This document shows, piece by piece, positions 1 through 10,895 of a stretch of DNA of 64,000 nucleotides. The number at the start of each line of letters is the position of its first letter. The stretch's first letter is position 1. The notes beneath the pieces were generated by a model. That model made no database searches. It had not been told where the DNA came from and was given only the letters and a program-made list of their open reading frames with translations. Source of the stretch: Brachycybe producta (Eukaryota; Arthropoda; Diplopoda; Playtdesmida; Andrognathidae); the NCBI GenBank assembly GCA_036925085.1, contig JAUPFP010000004.1, positions 8,096,938 through 8,160,937 on the forward strand. Direction: 5' to 3'. The position numbers and the translations under genes were made by a program.

Positions 1-185
1 ACTGAAAATTGCCTTTTTTAGTTTCAGAAAATGATTTACTTCCAAAAATCGTAATCATGTGCATTCTAATTTATAACAAACTGATTTTTTTTTAAATTTT
101 ACTTCAGTAAAGCTAAGATCATCATTCTGGATTTGCAACTAAACTTTTTTTTAAAGAAAATTCTCCATTTTTTTTTCGTTTTCAG
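1..185 (+). other. Partial intron upstream of the FAM169-like exon
   Basis: The stretch is AT-rich without an open frame. It ends in a polypyrimidine tract and TTTTCAG, which fits the 3' end of an intron belonging to the plus-strand exon that follows. Confidence 0.4.
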
Positions 186-439
186 TTTCTCCCCTCGGCA
201 CCAATAGTTATACGTTCGAAAGTACCGACATTCCTGTCGTCGATTTGGTGTTTATACGAAAAGAGTACAGAGGCAAGAATTTCGGTTCTATAATTGTCGG
301 TGATGTTGTCAACACGTTAGATTCGGATGTCGGTTTTAGTTATCCAATAACGCCTCCGATGAACAACGGTAACGGACACGATTGTCTTGTACAAACTGTC
401 CAATTCTTAAACTGGCATAGGCAATCAAGTCTTGCTTGA
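186..439 (+). CDS. Terminal or internal exon of a FAM169-like (GNAT-fold) protein
   Basis: An AG acceptor at 184-185 follows a T-rich tract, and an open frame runs from there to a TGA at 437-439. The peptide contains VFIRKEYRGKNFG, then a hydrophobic stretch and GFSYPITPPM. This order (basic acetyl-CoA-loop-like RKxYRGKxxG, then a YPIxxxM segment) resembles the GNAT-like domain of FAM169/SLAP75 nuclear-envelope proteins. This is recognition by eye, not a search. The residues after ITPPM do not look like the family. Either the true exon ends at a weak GT donor near 369, or this is a diverged or alternative last exon using the in-frame stop. Upstream exons are outside the window. Confidence 0.45.
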
Positions 440-1190
440 CAATCCTGGCTTGTCAAAACTGAATTGTCTATCAATATTGCCACAAACGTTTAGTCCATTT
501 CTGTTAAGTTTGAATTCTGAAATTGTATGTGGAGATTACACATATTCTATAAGAACTATACAGAAACATCTGAAGTGGATTGCTTGACTAAACAAAAAGT
601 TGAAGCCAAGATAAATGTTGGCTTGAATAAGCAAAATCCACCACAAACATGGTAAATTTCTGGATTGACAAGCTGAGATTGATTATCTGTAGGAACCCTT
701 AAGAGATTCTTATGTTTTATGTTCATAGTTCTGAAACAGTTCCTTGTCTCACACCCGTTATATCGACAGTGTTTGTGGGAATGTGGCGACAGTAGTAGGC
801 ACAACATCTGGCTTCGTCTCTGTTCTGATGCAGCAAGAGAAGCAAAAAAAATCCCTCGACTGAATAAATAAAAATTTGCTTTGTTGTTTGCAGACATTGC
901 ACCCACAGGAGGGCAAGGGGCCATTTGACCCTCCCTAGTGTGATGAACTATTGTTTTCTCTTCCCCTGTAAAATTGAATTAAAAGGAGCACAGGTGTCTA
1001 TTCTCATGCTTGGGGGTGGCTGGTAGGTCGTTAAGATGACACCTCCCTGCCCAGCAAAATATGATATTGGTCAAGGGGTATATATGAATGATCCAAGCAG
1101 GGTATATCCTGGTTGGATCGGTGGTGTGAAACCCTTGATCAGAAGAGTACCTGTGAAACAAATCAAAAAAGCTAAATCAAGACGATTTTT
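440..1190 (+). other. Possible 3' UTR and downstream flank of the FAM169-like gene
   Basis: No convincing coding frame is seen. AATAAA signals lie at about 863-872. A TTTGTTGTTTGCAG acceptor-like string ends near 893, so a further small exon cannot be excluded. Short open frames on the minus strand have no recognisable content. Confidence 0.3.
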
Positions 1191-1199
1191 TTATACAGT

Positions 1200-1700
1200 T
1201 TATTGAACACATTGAATATTTTACAAGGTCCTGGTGTGTCCAAGAGTTTTGGACACACCTGGCACCTTTGTATTGTTAACATATGATCTATTGTGTATAT
1301 TTTGTATAAATAGAAGCACTTCTACTCTTGAACCTAGCATGTTGTTATTTTCAATTAAATACGATTTTATATTTCGCAAAATCAATGTTCGGGCTCAGCT
1401 CTATGCAACGTTGAGTCGGACGATTTTAGAGGACGACCACCTGTGTTGTGTACCAACTTCACTTTATACCTCTGGACTCCTGAGCTACCCAATTCTAGTG
1501 TCCCTGGTACTTGAGTAATAAATACAGCTGTTACGAGCGAAAGACTCGAGTATTGACATTTCTGTTAGGCACGATCACATGGCAAGTCAAAGTCTTTCTG
1601 AGGGCAGAATGTTATGCTAGATTTAATATTTTTTTTATTTATTTAAAATTTTTTTTTGGCAAGTTTCATTATCCACAATCGCCAATACCTCGTTCTTAGG
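1200..1700 (+). repeat. Possible old LTR remnant
   Basis: A TATAAATAGAAGC box lies at about 1308 and an AATAAATA signal at about 1517, some 200 bases apart, as in the U3-R of an LTR. No matching copy, TG/CA ends or target duplication was found in the window. The 94-residue frame here has no recognisable content. Confidence 0.2.
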
Positions 1701-1740
1701 TCAGTATTTTGAAGTCCCAACCTTACACTACATCATCACA

Positions 1741-2690
1741 CTATATAATAAATAACTTAACTTTAATTTTATTTCATTATATTAATAATATAATAATGAA
1801 TGATGGTTTATTTATCAATAAATGATAAAAACAAAAAGTTATTAAAGATGCTTTTAACTAATCAAGAAACAAAGTTTGGTCCTTAATGACTTTCTGTTTG
1901 CTTAAAATAAATAAACTATTTTGGCAAAGAACTTTTTTTCCCCATATTTTGCATTGACCAAAACAGAACAATATTTTCTTTCTACGACAAACCGTAACTG
2001 CATGAAGAGGTTAAATAATACACTTTTTAAAACATTAAATATCTTTCAACTGGAAATTCACCAACTGAATAATAACGAAAAATCACAGTTTAACAAATAG
2101 GAACTACGACCATTTTCACACAAACCACTTTTTTTGGCTGACTTTGACCACTTTGTGGCTTGTTAAAACTGACCAGCCGACATTTTTACGGAAACAAACT
2201 TAAGAAAACAATTTTAAAGAAATCTTTTAAATAAAAAAAAAATCCAAACTTTATCAACAAAAGATCGTACAAAAAAAATTATCAATTCAATATAAAAATC
2301 TGCTCTGGACAATTCTCCATTTTTAAAATAATCTACATAAGTCAAATTTTTTTTAAAATAACTGCCTTCTTTTTTTCTATTGTCATTATAATCTTTCAAC
2401 ATAAATCATGACAGATAGTTACTTTACTATTGCCTAATATTGTCAATGTTTATCCAATTTATAATGTTTACATTTTTAAATTGTTAAGTGTTTTGTTGTT
2501 TCTTCTTAAACGGAGTTGCTTCTAAATGTGGTATGGTTATTATTCTGAAGATGAATACAACTATATTCAATTTATCAGCCATTGTGTTTTTTTTTGTAAT
2601 AAAAATGGCTCTTTGTGATTCTGTTTTCATCATTGGAACCTAAATGTATAGACTGTTATAAAAAGAAAAAAATATTTTATTTCAATTTTT
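1741..2690. other. AT-rich intergenic DNA, nothing recognised
   Basis: The stretch is strongly AT-rich with homopolymer runs. The only open frames are short and lysine/phenylalanine-rich, as expected by chance from the composition. Confidence 0.5.
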
Positions 2691-2692
2691 AC

Positions 2693-2697
2693 AGTCA

Positions 2698-2742
<45 letters not shown>

Positions 2743-2763
2743 GATATATATATCTTGACTGTA
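2693..2763. repeat. (TA)n tract inside a palindrome
   Basis: A dinucleotide TA run is flanked by TACAGTCAAGATATA on the left and its complement TATATCTTGACTGTA on the right. The whole forms a perfect cruciform-capable inverted repeat next to the truncated Helitron that follows. Confidence 0.8.
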
Positions 2764-2950
2764 AATTCACAGGCAATTGTGCCCAGCATTAGAATTTCTT
2801 TTCCTCCGCCCTTTTATGACGTCAGACCAAGTAACAACCCCAATTAAACCCGATGACTTCCATAAAAGGGTGGAAGAAAAGAAATTCTAATGCTGGGCAC
2901 AATTGCCTGTGAATTTGGCTCCCGTCTCTTATGACGGGTTACCCCACTAG
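2763..2950 (+). mobile_element. 5'-truncated non-autonomous Helitron copy (H1)
   Basis: Only the 3' part of the family is present. It has the internal hairpin (arms begin CACAGGCAATTGTGCCCAGC), a terminal stem-loop close to CCCGTCATTTATGACGGG, and the end TTACCCCACTAG at 2950 followed by T. The CTAG end a few bases after a GC-rich hairpin, with no target duplication, is the classical Helitron 3' signature. Confidence 0.75.
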
Positions 2951-2981
2951 TATATATAATAATTATATTATATATATAATA

Positions 2982-3296
2982 TCCCAGATCTGTGTGTGTA
3001 ACAAAATTTATATAAACGGAATTTATATAAATTTAAATAAATGAAGAAATGAACAGCTTTTCTCAAGGTCAACTATATGTTGCACCCTTCCCATCCAAGA
3101 ACTGCATGATATTAAATTGGAAAGGGGAAAAGGTTGGAAAGTGTAGAAGGGGGTGAAGAGAGAGAAACGTGGAGGGGGAAAAGTGGGAGTGACTGAAATT
3201 GAAATGAAAGGAGTAAAAAAAGGAAAAAACGACGTGCATGCGCACAATTGCCTGTGAATTTTGCTCCCCGTCATTTATGACGGGTTACCCTAATAG
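2982..3296 (+). mobile_element. Non-autonomous Helitron copy (H2), internally deleted
   Basis: The copy starts with TCCCAGATCTGTGTGTG after a host A in a TATA-rich site. It ends with the CCCCGTCATTTATGACGGG hairpin and the degenerate end CCCTAATAG before a host T. The internal hairpin module is mostly deleted: the sequence jumps from the GCATGCGCAC motif to CAATTGCCTGTG. No protein is encoded. Confidence 0.75.
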
Positions 3297-3309
3297 TAAT
3301 ATAATATAA

Positions 3310-3768
3310 CTAGTGGGGTAACCTGTCATAAATGATGGGAGCAAAATTCACAGGCAATTGTGCCTGGCATTAGAATTTCTTTTCCTCCGTCCTTTTATGC
3401 TGTCAGACCAAGTAACAAACCCAACAACCCAATTCATAAAAGGGCAGAGCAAAAAAAATTCTAGTTTAATTTTGCTATTGTCCCCTCCCCTTTTTTATAT
3501 GCTTTTATATGCTCTGGTGTGCGCATACGCATCGTTTTTTCCTTTTTTTACTCCATTTCAATTTCCGTCACCCCTGCCACTTTTCTTTCTCCCCTCTACA
3601 CTTTCCAACCTTTTCCCCTCCAATTTAATATCATGGGGTTCTTGGATGGGAAGGGTGCAACATATAGTTGACCTTGAGAAAAAAAACGATTAATTTATTC
3701 ATTTAAATTTATATAAATTCCAACGTGGTTCAAGAGTTAAAATGTTACATGAAAAGGACATACCTGGC
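3310..3768 (-). mobile_element. Non-autonomous Helitron copy (H3), reverse orientation
   Basis: The reverse complement of the family starts at CTAGTGGGGTAACC (its 3' end). It contains the long internal hairpin (CAATTGTGCCTGGCATTAG and onward), the purine/pyrimidine-biased middle and the conserved ATATGTTGCACCCTTCCC-type segment, and stops near ACATACCTGG. It lies tail to tail with H2, 13 bases apart, with a mariner element immediately after it. Confidence 0.75.
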
Positions 3769-3774
3769 TATATA

Positions 3775-5085
3775 CACCATGAGTCAGGAAATCTGGCACC
3801 CTTTTTAAACATTTAATAACTCGGTCAAAAATCATCCGATTATTATGAAATTTGGCACAACTGTAGATGAGAATGCCTTCTTTTATAATTTAAATAAGCG
3901 CGCCTTTAATTTCTCACCACAGATTTTTTTGGTCAGCACAGCGGCGCGATTACCAATTGGTTCGTCTGCTAGCTTGAAAATGCCGTTCACTGAAGAAGAC
4001 AAAATTGCCATCAACTTCCTTCATGAAAACAAAAATTATGGTGCTAAACGAATTCGTAAAGAATTTCTAAACAAAGGATGGAGTTTACGCGGACTGAACC
4101 ACCTTCTTCAAAAGATAAACGAAACCGGCAGTGTTCTGCATCGGAAAGGCAGCGGGGAAACCAGACTGTGCTCATTGACGATAACATCAACACCGTTAAT
4201 AAGCTCATTTTGAGTCAGGAAGAACAACCGCAAACACATCGCTCCCAACATGAAATTGCTCGTCTGTGTCCAGAATAATCAAAAAGGAACTCAACTTAAA
4301 ATGTTTCAAAAAACATCGGGCAACGGAATTAACTGAAAGTAACAGTCTCGTCTTTCACGTTGCAAACAACTTTTGCGTTGTTTCCCAGAACACAAAGTGA
4401 TCTTCATATTTTTCAAGTTTTCACTGTTGCTCGACCTACCAATAAGCAGAACGATCGTGTTTACACACCTGCGAATGAAACCAAAGTTCAGCAAATCAGT
4501 AATGGTGTCGGTGGGAGTGTCATTGTTGGGTGCCACAGGAATTCATTTTGTTGAACCGGGAGTCAAAATTAATGGCGAATACTACTGCAACGAACTTCTG
4601 AAAAACTGTCTCCTTCCTGACATGAAGGAAATGTCAGAATTCTTCATTTTCCAGCAGGATGGAGCACCTGCACACACTGCCAAGGATACAGTTGCGTTTC
4701 TCACCCAGGAAACACCCGAATTCATGGAACCGACTGTGGCCACCCATTAGTCCCGACCTCAACCCCGTGGACTATGGCATTTTGGACCGTCATGCAAGAA
4801 AAGGTTTACCGAAGCAAAATAAACAGCGTTGATGAGCTCAAAAATCGGATAATACAGGCTTGGAGTGAGCTAGACCAAAGCATCATATACGCTGCAGTTC
4901 AAAAGTGGCAGATCCGACTAAACGCGTGTTGCAGATGGCGGTGGACATTTTGAACACATATTGAAATAGGCAAAATGTTATTTAACATTTCATCTACAGT
5001 TGTGCCAAATTTCGCAATAATCGGATGATTTTTGACCGAGTTATTAAATTTTTAAAAAGGGTGCCAGATTCACTGACTCACGGTG
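3775..5085 (+). mobile_element. Tc1/mariner element with about 95-bp terminal inverted repeats
   Basis: The ends CACCATGAGTCAG and CTGACTCACGGTG are inverted repeats extending inward to about 3870 and from about 4991. The repeats also share the inner string GTGCCAAATTT and GATGATTTTTGACCGAG. The TA target dinucleotide flanks both sides (3773-3774, 5086-5087). The single transposase reading lies between the repeats and is broken by frameshifts. Length is about 1.3 kb, the normal size for mariner. Confidence 0.9.
3981..4960 (+). pseudogene. Mariner-family transposase, frameshifted
   Basis: The N-terminal part reads as a helix-turn-helix DNA-binding domain (from MPFTEEDKIAI, with NYGAKRIRKEF). 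The middle continues in another frame. The catalytic part includes FFIFQQDGAPAHTAKD at about 4640-4690 and, after another frame change near 4735, SPDLNPVDYG. These are the second and third acid motifs of the DDxD transposases that cut and paste at TA. By my count the last spacing is about 37 residues, but the frameshift makes this uncertain. At least three frame changes plus stops mean no active protein. Confidence 0.85.
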
Positions 5086-5424
5086 TATATATAATATACA
5101 TACAGTGCGTTTCATATATATAGACGCACCCCAGAAATTAGTTATAACTTGAGTTATAGTTGATGGATTAACCTGAAATTTTCAACATAAAGAGATCATC
5201 TTATATTCTAAACTTTCTGCTAGGCAGAAATATTTTTCTTAAAAAGTTAAAAATTAAAAAAATTAAAAACTGGAAAATGACCATTTCATAATTATAGACA
5301 CACTAATGAACTTTTCCCTTTTATTAATTATTGTGACAAAATAACATGCTGGATCATTAAAAATACTAAGGTATACAACTGTTCTGATGTTTTAAAACTT
5401 AAAACATTCTTTTCTACAGACTAA

Positions 5425-6087
5425 TGTGAGCTTTTGACATTGACCATTTTATTTTACCAACCTTTAGATGATATCTTTTGTACCTCGATTCTTCTCTGAA
5501 CCGTGCGGTGCCCGCACGGAGAAGATTCGAGCTGCAGAGAGAGTTGGATGGAGATGGATTGTGGTCACCCTTCTGCATGGGGGTGAAATCTATGCAGCAG
5601 AGTGACAGCCATCCCTCTCTCTTCCAGTCGGTGATATACATCTCTTTTCGGTACACATGTTGTAGCTGCTAAGGAATCGTATACCTCCTGCCTTATGTAG
5701 TTTCCGGCCTCTGAAGAGAAGTTGATTACAGAAACATAAAGACCACGCTGTTTCTTATTATAACGCTTTTATTCATCATTTGTATAGAAACACAGAATAT
5801 AATACTAACGGTGCGTCCTCATGCCCATATTGTGGTACGGATAGAATCTACGTAATACAAAGGCAAGGAGAAGAACTAACTACAAAGAGGAGCACGGCCC
5901 TTTTATACCTTGGACCTGTGTACACCTGCGAGGTGTAACCAGGTCCAAGTGACCATGGTCCTATGTGTATTAATCCGCCACTTGGGTATGAGTCAGAAAG
6001 GTGAGTCAGAGGGGAGGAAGGGACGATTGAGAGTTGTTTACCCCCGGGCTATGGTTTTGGCGGGATCACGAATTACAGGGTGTTACA
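5425..6087 (-). mobile_element. Solo LTR, family 1, inserted in the Tc1 element
   Basis: On the minus strand it begins TGTAACACCC and ends AGCTCACA. It is flanked by CTAA on both sides (5421-5424, 6088-6091), a 4-bp target duplication. It carries TATAAAAGGG and AATAAAAGCG signals on the minus strand. Copies of the same LTR lie at about 10,896, 30,720, 45,296 and 62,277. No internal region is attached, so it is a product of LTR-LTR recombination. Confidence 0.85.
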
Positions 6088-6732
6088 CTAAACGTAAGCA
6101 AATTTGTTGAAATTCTACCCCAAAACAGCTAAAATGGGACTTTTCAACTTTGCTATTGTAGTATAATCATAGCAATCTGCTTAATCATCAATGTATGATG
6201 ATGTCTCAAAAGTGCTCTTTAAGTCTGGGTGAGAGGCTGGCCATTCGATAGTGGTAGTATTTTGGTTTCGTAACAATTCATTCCTTAGATTACTAGAGCG
6301 AACTGGTGCATTACTGCACGAATACTAAGCTAACGCTAGGAAATCGACTTTGGCAGGTCAGTAAACACTCTCGTAACATTGTCTGATAATAAACATTATT
6401 TTTTGCTTGGTTTAAAGGCGCTAAACACTTCGCATATTGTTAGGCTCACACCATGGACATATCCGAGGGGGGAAAATATTCAATCTTGATGATTCTGACA
6501 GTTTTTATTTTTTTCTTCATATTGGAAGGATGTGACGAAAACCCCACAATATTTTTCTAAACAAAATTTCAGCAGTGGGGAACATTTAGTGCCTTTCGAA
6601 CGAGCAGCTTAATTTTTGAAACGAGAGCTTAGCATTTATTTCAACCCAAATAAATATCAGTGATTATCAGACAATGTTACGAGGGTATGTACTGCCATAA
6701 AACATCGATTCCATAGCATTAGCTTAGTATTC

Positions 6733-6880
6733 CAGCAAGAAAATGCCCCAGTTTCCTCCAATAACCTAACGAAGGAATGGTTTTGGAACCAAAATATCAC
6801 CAATCTCGAATGGCCGGCGTGTCTCCTGGACTTAAATCCTATAGAAAACTTTTGGGACATCATTGTACATAATGATTAAG
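6733..6880 (+). pseudogene. Tc1 transposase C-terminal fragment
   Basis: The plus-strand frame reads FQQENAPVSSNN, then LEWPACLLDLNPIENFWDI. These match the DxxPxH-like and SPDLNPIENxW motifs of Tc1 transposases, although the usual SPD is changed to LLD. Only the C-terminal portion exists. The mirrored copy in the left arm (about 6110-6390, minus strand) is more degraded. Confidence 0.75.
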
Positions 6881-7985
6881 CAGATTGCCATCATGATACT
6901 ACAGTATTAAAGCTAAAAATTGCCATTTTAGCTCCTTTGGGGTAGAATTTCGGTAAATTTCCTTATAAATATTGTTTAAAGTATGTAGAAAAGTATGTTT
7001 TAAGTTTTAAAACATCTGGACTGTCATATACTATATTAATTTTAATGTTACTGTAGTGTTCAGCATGTTGTTTTGTCACAATAATTAATAAAAGTGAAAA
7101 GTTCATTAGTGCATCTATCGTTATGAAACGGTCATTTTCCAGTTTTTAATTTTTTTAATTTTTACCTTTTTAAGAAAAAAATTTCTGCCTAGCAGAAAGT
7201 TTAGAATATAAGATGATCTCTTTATGTTGAAAATTTCAGGTGAATCCATTAACTATAACTCGAGTTATGAAACGCACTGTATATATACATATATATTTAC
7301 ACATTTAGGCCCGCCGCTTAATATTTGTTTTAGCACTCTTTCATTTTTGGGTTTTTTAACGTCATCCTGTATCTTGTTTAGCTTCTGAGGCACTCGGTAC
7401 TTTTGGTACCAAGTGACCCAGATTTTATTTTTGTATTCACCTTTTAATTTCCCCTTTCGTTTTTACTTCCACATAAGTAGATTTATTAATTTTTAATTGT
7501 TTTGTTTTCATTTTCCTCTGTTATCACCTATGTGTGATAACGGGATAAGTCAGGGATTTTGGCCAATTAGACCGATCTGTTTATTGGTCTATTCAGGCCA
7601 AAAATTTAATTTAACCAATAAGAACTTTGTGCCCTGAGAATCTGACTTCTGGATTCTCAGGGTATGTAAAGAGTTGTATTTTTATGTTCAAGACCGATTT
7701 TTCAAAAGATCGAACCTATGCCCAATTTTGGCTAGGTTCTTTGATTTAATTTCTCAAGTCACTATTTTTATGTGTTGTGTTTCTATTAACTCTGGAAATC
7801 TGTTTGTAGTCAAGTCCAGGGAAACTTCTAATTACTAAATGCCCTGATTCTAGGAAGAAATCAAATCTAGTTACTGTACCCAAAATAGTTATCCAAAAAG
7901 AAACCCAATTTTCTAACAAGAAAATTTCTTCTAAGACAGTTTCTCTGACCAACAAGGAAAACAAGCCTATAAATAAATCCTTAAA

Positions 7986-8760
7986 AATGTTAATAATCAA
8001 TTGTAGAAGTATAAAAAATAAAGTAATTCAGTTTAGAGAAGCCATAGAAGGCTACAATCTCGACATTATCCTCGGTAGTGAATCATGGCTAACTGAAAAT
8101 GTCTCATCGACTGAAGTTTTCCCCAACAGTTTAACATATTCCGAAAAGATTGTAACTTAACCAAAGGTGGAGGTGTATTTCTTGCTATCAATAAAAACCT
8201 AACATCAAAAAAGAGAATTCCATTATGAAGGTCATTGTGAGGCAGTTTGTTGTAGCATCTCACTTCATAATGGAAGAAAAATTTTCTTATTTTCATTCTA
8301 TCGCCCACCTTCAAATGACGAGGAGGAATTACTCCGATTTAGAAAATGTTTAGATTCCTTATTTTCTACCCAAAAACATGCATCAGTTCTCATTGGTGGG
8401 GATTTTAACCTTACTGGAATAAATTGGAAAAATTATACTGTTGACTCCCAGTGCCCGAGCAATAAATTAATAGATATACTGATTGACGGTGTATGCACAT
8501 ATTCCCTGGATCAACTAGTGCAAACTCCTACACGCTGCACCAATACAACAGCTAATATTCTAGATCTAGTTTTTACAAACACCCCAGAAAATGTCAAATG
8601 AACTGAAATTGCTGATGGCATAAGCGATCACAAAATGATTTACTTAAAATATGTCACCCAATTTGAAAAACTCCAATCAGCTCCCCGAAAAGTCCTTCAG
8701 TACAATAAAGCAGATTGGGCTAATTTTAATCTTTTTGTAACAAATGAACTGACATTGGTC
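7986..8760 (+). pseudogene. LINE endonuclease domain, degenerate
   Basis: The reading contains NCRSIKNK, DIILGSESWL, FYRPP, IGGDFN and LDLVFTNTPE, the ordered motifs of the APE-like endonuclease that nicks target DNA for LINE insertion. Several stops and frameshifts interrupt it (for example near 8159 and 8599). The SDHKM motif near 8630 is intact. No start codon can be assigned. Confidence 0.75.
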
Positions 8761-8855
8761 ACTGTTTGTTAATGTCATTTTGATGGCATAAATAAATCCA
8801 TTCCATGCAAAAATGTAAAATCAAGCATGGAACCAATTTGGTACACCACTGAGAT

Positions 8856-9350
8856 ATGCCGCCTCTTCGTAAACAACGCAAATTTAGATCGAAAATGAAG
8901 ATGAACATGGATGACACTATTAAATTGCAATATAATTCCCAGCGACATCTTGTGAAAAATTTGCTTAAAAAGGAACACTTGAACTTTACTAATAATGTCT
9001 TAGGGGTATCACTCCATAAAAATCCGAAGTTGTTCTGGAAATATGTAAAATCTCTCAACAAAATTCCAAATAATATAACTTCCATTATAACACCACTTGG
9101 TGATGTCTGTACGAACAAGCAGGTTATTGCAAACACACTTAATGACTATTTCCAAAGTGTCTTTCATGCTTATAATGGTGATGAGGAACCTCAACTTGGC
9201 ACCTTATCTCATGGCATGCCTCACATAATTATAAACTCCACTGGATTACAAAATTTGCTTTATAATCTAGATGTTAATAAATCTGCTGGTCCAGATGAAA
9301 TTTCGCCACGTTTGGCTAAAGCACGCTTAAACATTGTAATGAAAATGTAA
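8856..9350 (+). pseudogene. LINE linker and start of reverse transcriptase, truncated by deletion
   Basis: The open frame contains LFWKYVKSLNK and the segment LDVNKSAGPDEISPRL, which precedes the reverse transcriptase palm in CR1/L2-type elements. After about 9325 the catalytic core is absent, and the sequence jumps to the region after the RT domain. The deletion therefore removed the whole catalytic palm, including any FADD box. Confidence 0.75.
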
Positions 9351-9823
9351 AGAAGGTCTGCTACTTTACCCTAGTTAGACCTATCTTAGAATATTGTTTC
9401 CCAATTTGGAGCCCATTTAGAAAGAACCTAAAACAAGAAATAGAAATGGTGCAGCGTAGGGCTGCAAGATTTGTAAAGGGACGGTATGCATATACTGACA
9501 GCGTATCATCTATGCTTCAAGAGCTAGAATGGGAAACATTAGCAGTCCGAAGAAATGAGCAAAGCCTTGCTCTTCTAGGACGTTTGTTGTCTGATGATAA
9601 CATTACTCTGCTTAATGGTTTACTAACTAGAAATCCTCGTAAAGGTAGATTTGGGCATTCAAAGACTTTCAAAAAATTAATGGCTAGGACTGATGCATAT
9701 TTTTGGTCTTTTCTTCCTAATGTTATTAGACTATGGAATTCTCTTCCTGTGAATAGTTCGTTGTTAGGACGATTTCAATTTCGTAATGATGTCTTATTTT
9801 TAAATAATGACAATCACTAATGA
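9350..9823 (+). pseudogene. LINE ORF2 C-terminal segment
   Basis: The frame includes PILEYCFPIWSPF, VQRRAARFV and VIRLWNSLP, motifs typical of the tail of CR1/L2/Jockey reverse transcriptase proteins. It ends with a TAA shortly before the LINE 3' tail. It is joined to the upstream part by the internal deletion. Confidence 0.8.
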
Positions 9824-10329
9824 TTGGGACCAATCCCCCCTGCTACATGGCTTTCAAGCTGATTGCAGGTGTATCTAATTGAATTGAATTGAATTAACCA
9901 GTTTGATATTTATATTTTTACGTGGATTAAAACATCCATTTACTTTAACTAAAACCAGTGATGTTTTCTTCATTTCTTTCGCATTGGATTATTCTCATGA
10001 CGCGACTTTCATCATTACATTGCAGCTCTTCACCCTTTTGAATACTTCAAGGCAAACCAGGCAAAATCAGGTGCAAACCAGCAATGCAAGAGAGTAAGTA
10101 AATTTCACACTATTTTCAGGGCAAATTTACGAACAAAAGTCCGAGAGATACAGAGACTAAAGATCCTCAAGGCTGTGAAAGTCTTTAGCCAGAGACTAGT
10201 GAGGATGCAAAATAGACGTTATATTGGTCTAGTCCTCCCGGGCCAGTAGAATTAGTGACCTATCCCTTTTAAAGAGCAGATTCTACTAGTGGATAAAGGT
10301 CCGTCACAATATATTAAGCCCCGTCTTGC

Positions 10330-10880
10330 CCCATGTTTCTTTTTTGTCTGTGACCTAATGCTGTACAAAAAGGACAAAAACCTTGAACCATGTCGGAATT
10401 TATATAAGTTTAAATGAATAAATGAACCGCTTTTTTTTCTCAAGGTTAACTATTTGTTGCACTCTCCCAATCCAAGAATCCCATGATAGTAAATTGGAGA
10501 GAGGACAAGGTTGGAAAGGGTAGGGGAGAGAGAAACGTGGAGGGGAAAAAGTGGGAGGGGTGACTGAAATTGAAATGAAAGGAGTAAAAAACTAACAACC
10601 AACGTGCATGTGCACACGAGAGAAAATGAAAAACTCATTTTCTTTTTCAAATATAAGAAGGAGAGGGGATAATAGTAGCAAAATTAAACTACATTTTATC
10701 ACAGGCAATTGTACCCAGCATTAGAATTTCTTTTGCTTAGCCCTTTTATGAATGTCATCAATTTCTAATTGGTTTGTTACTTGGTCTGATCATAAAAGGG
10801 CAGAGGAAAAGAAATTCTAATGCAGAGCACAATTGCCTGTGAATTTTGCTCCCATCATTTATGACGGGTTACCACACTAG
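10330..10880 (+). mobile_element. Non-autonomous Helitron copy (H4), 5' end degraded
   Basis: From about 10,330 it aligns to the family (GGAATTTATATAAGTTTAAATG onward). It carries the full internal hairpin (10,704-10,840) and ends CCATCATTTATGACGGG then TTACCACACTAG at 10,880, in a TA repeat. The 5' TCCCAGG start is not recognisable, and the copy abuts the family 4 LTR. Confidence 0.75.
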
Positions 10881-10895
10881 TATATATATATATAT

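Larger units (their letters stand above)
5103..7279. mobile_element. Fold-back Tc1-like element, nearly a full palindrome
   Basis: The ends CAGTGCGTTTCATA and its complement are flanked by TA (5101-5102, 7280-7281). The left arm (5103-5424 plus 6092-6390) is complementary to the right arm (about 6657-7279) over some 600 bases, leaving a spacer of about 265 bases. Both arms therefore come from the same 3' half of a Tc1 element, one copy inverted. The right arm read on the plus strand still encodes a transposase C-terminus. The left arm is split by a solo LTR. Confidence 0.85.
7780..9896 (+). mobile_element. CR1/L2-type LINE, internally deleted
   Basis: A retrotransposon coding for an apurinic-type endonuclease and reverse transcriptase in the CR1/L2/Jockey group. 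It ends in a short GAATT-type tail (AATTGAATTGAATTGAATT) preceded by TGCTACATGGCTTTCAAGC. Related 3' pieces lie at 23,145-23,637 and 28,346-28,402, and another body at 35,990-37,000. It is inserted within an LTR. Confidence 0.8.
7297..10308 (+). mobile_element. Family 4 solo LTR interrupted by a LINE
   Basis: The outer segments 7297-7779 and about 9894-10308 match, in order, the uninterrupted LTR at 37,201-38,119 (minus strand). Shared landmarks are GGCCCGCCGCTTA, the GGTACTTTTGGTACC palindrome, TGTTATCACC, GCCCTGAGAATC, GGCTAGGTTC, and the end GGTCCGTCACA. ATAT precedes the probable start and follows the end, which fits a 4-bp duplication, though AT-rich sequence makes this weak. The inserted LINE fills the gap exactly where the intact copy is continuous. 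Confidence 0.75.

Noticed and set aside
2693-2763. Palindromic TA tract as a replication origin or attachment site
   Set aside because: A microsatellite within an inverted flank next to a truncated Helitron explains it; no other origin features.
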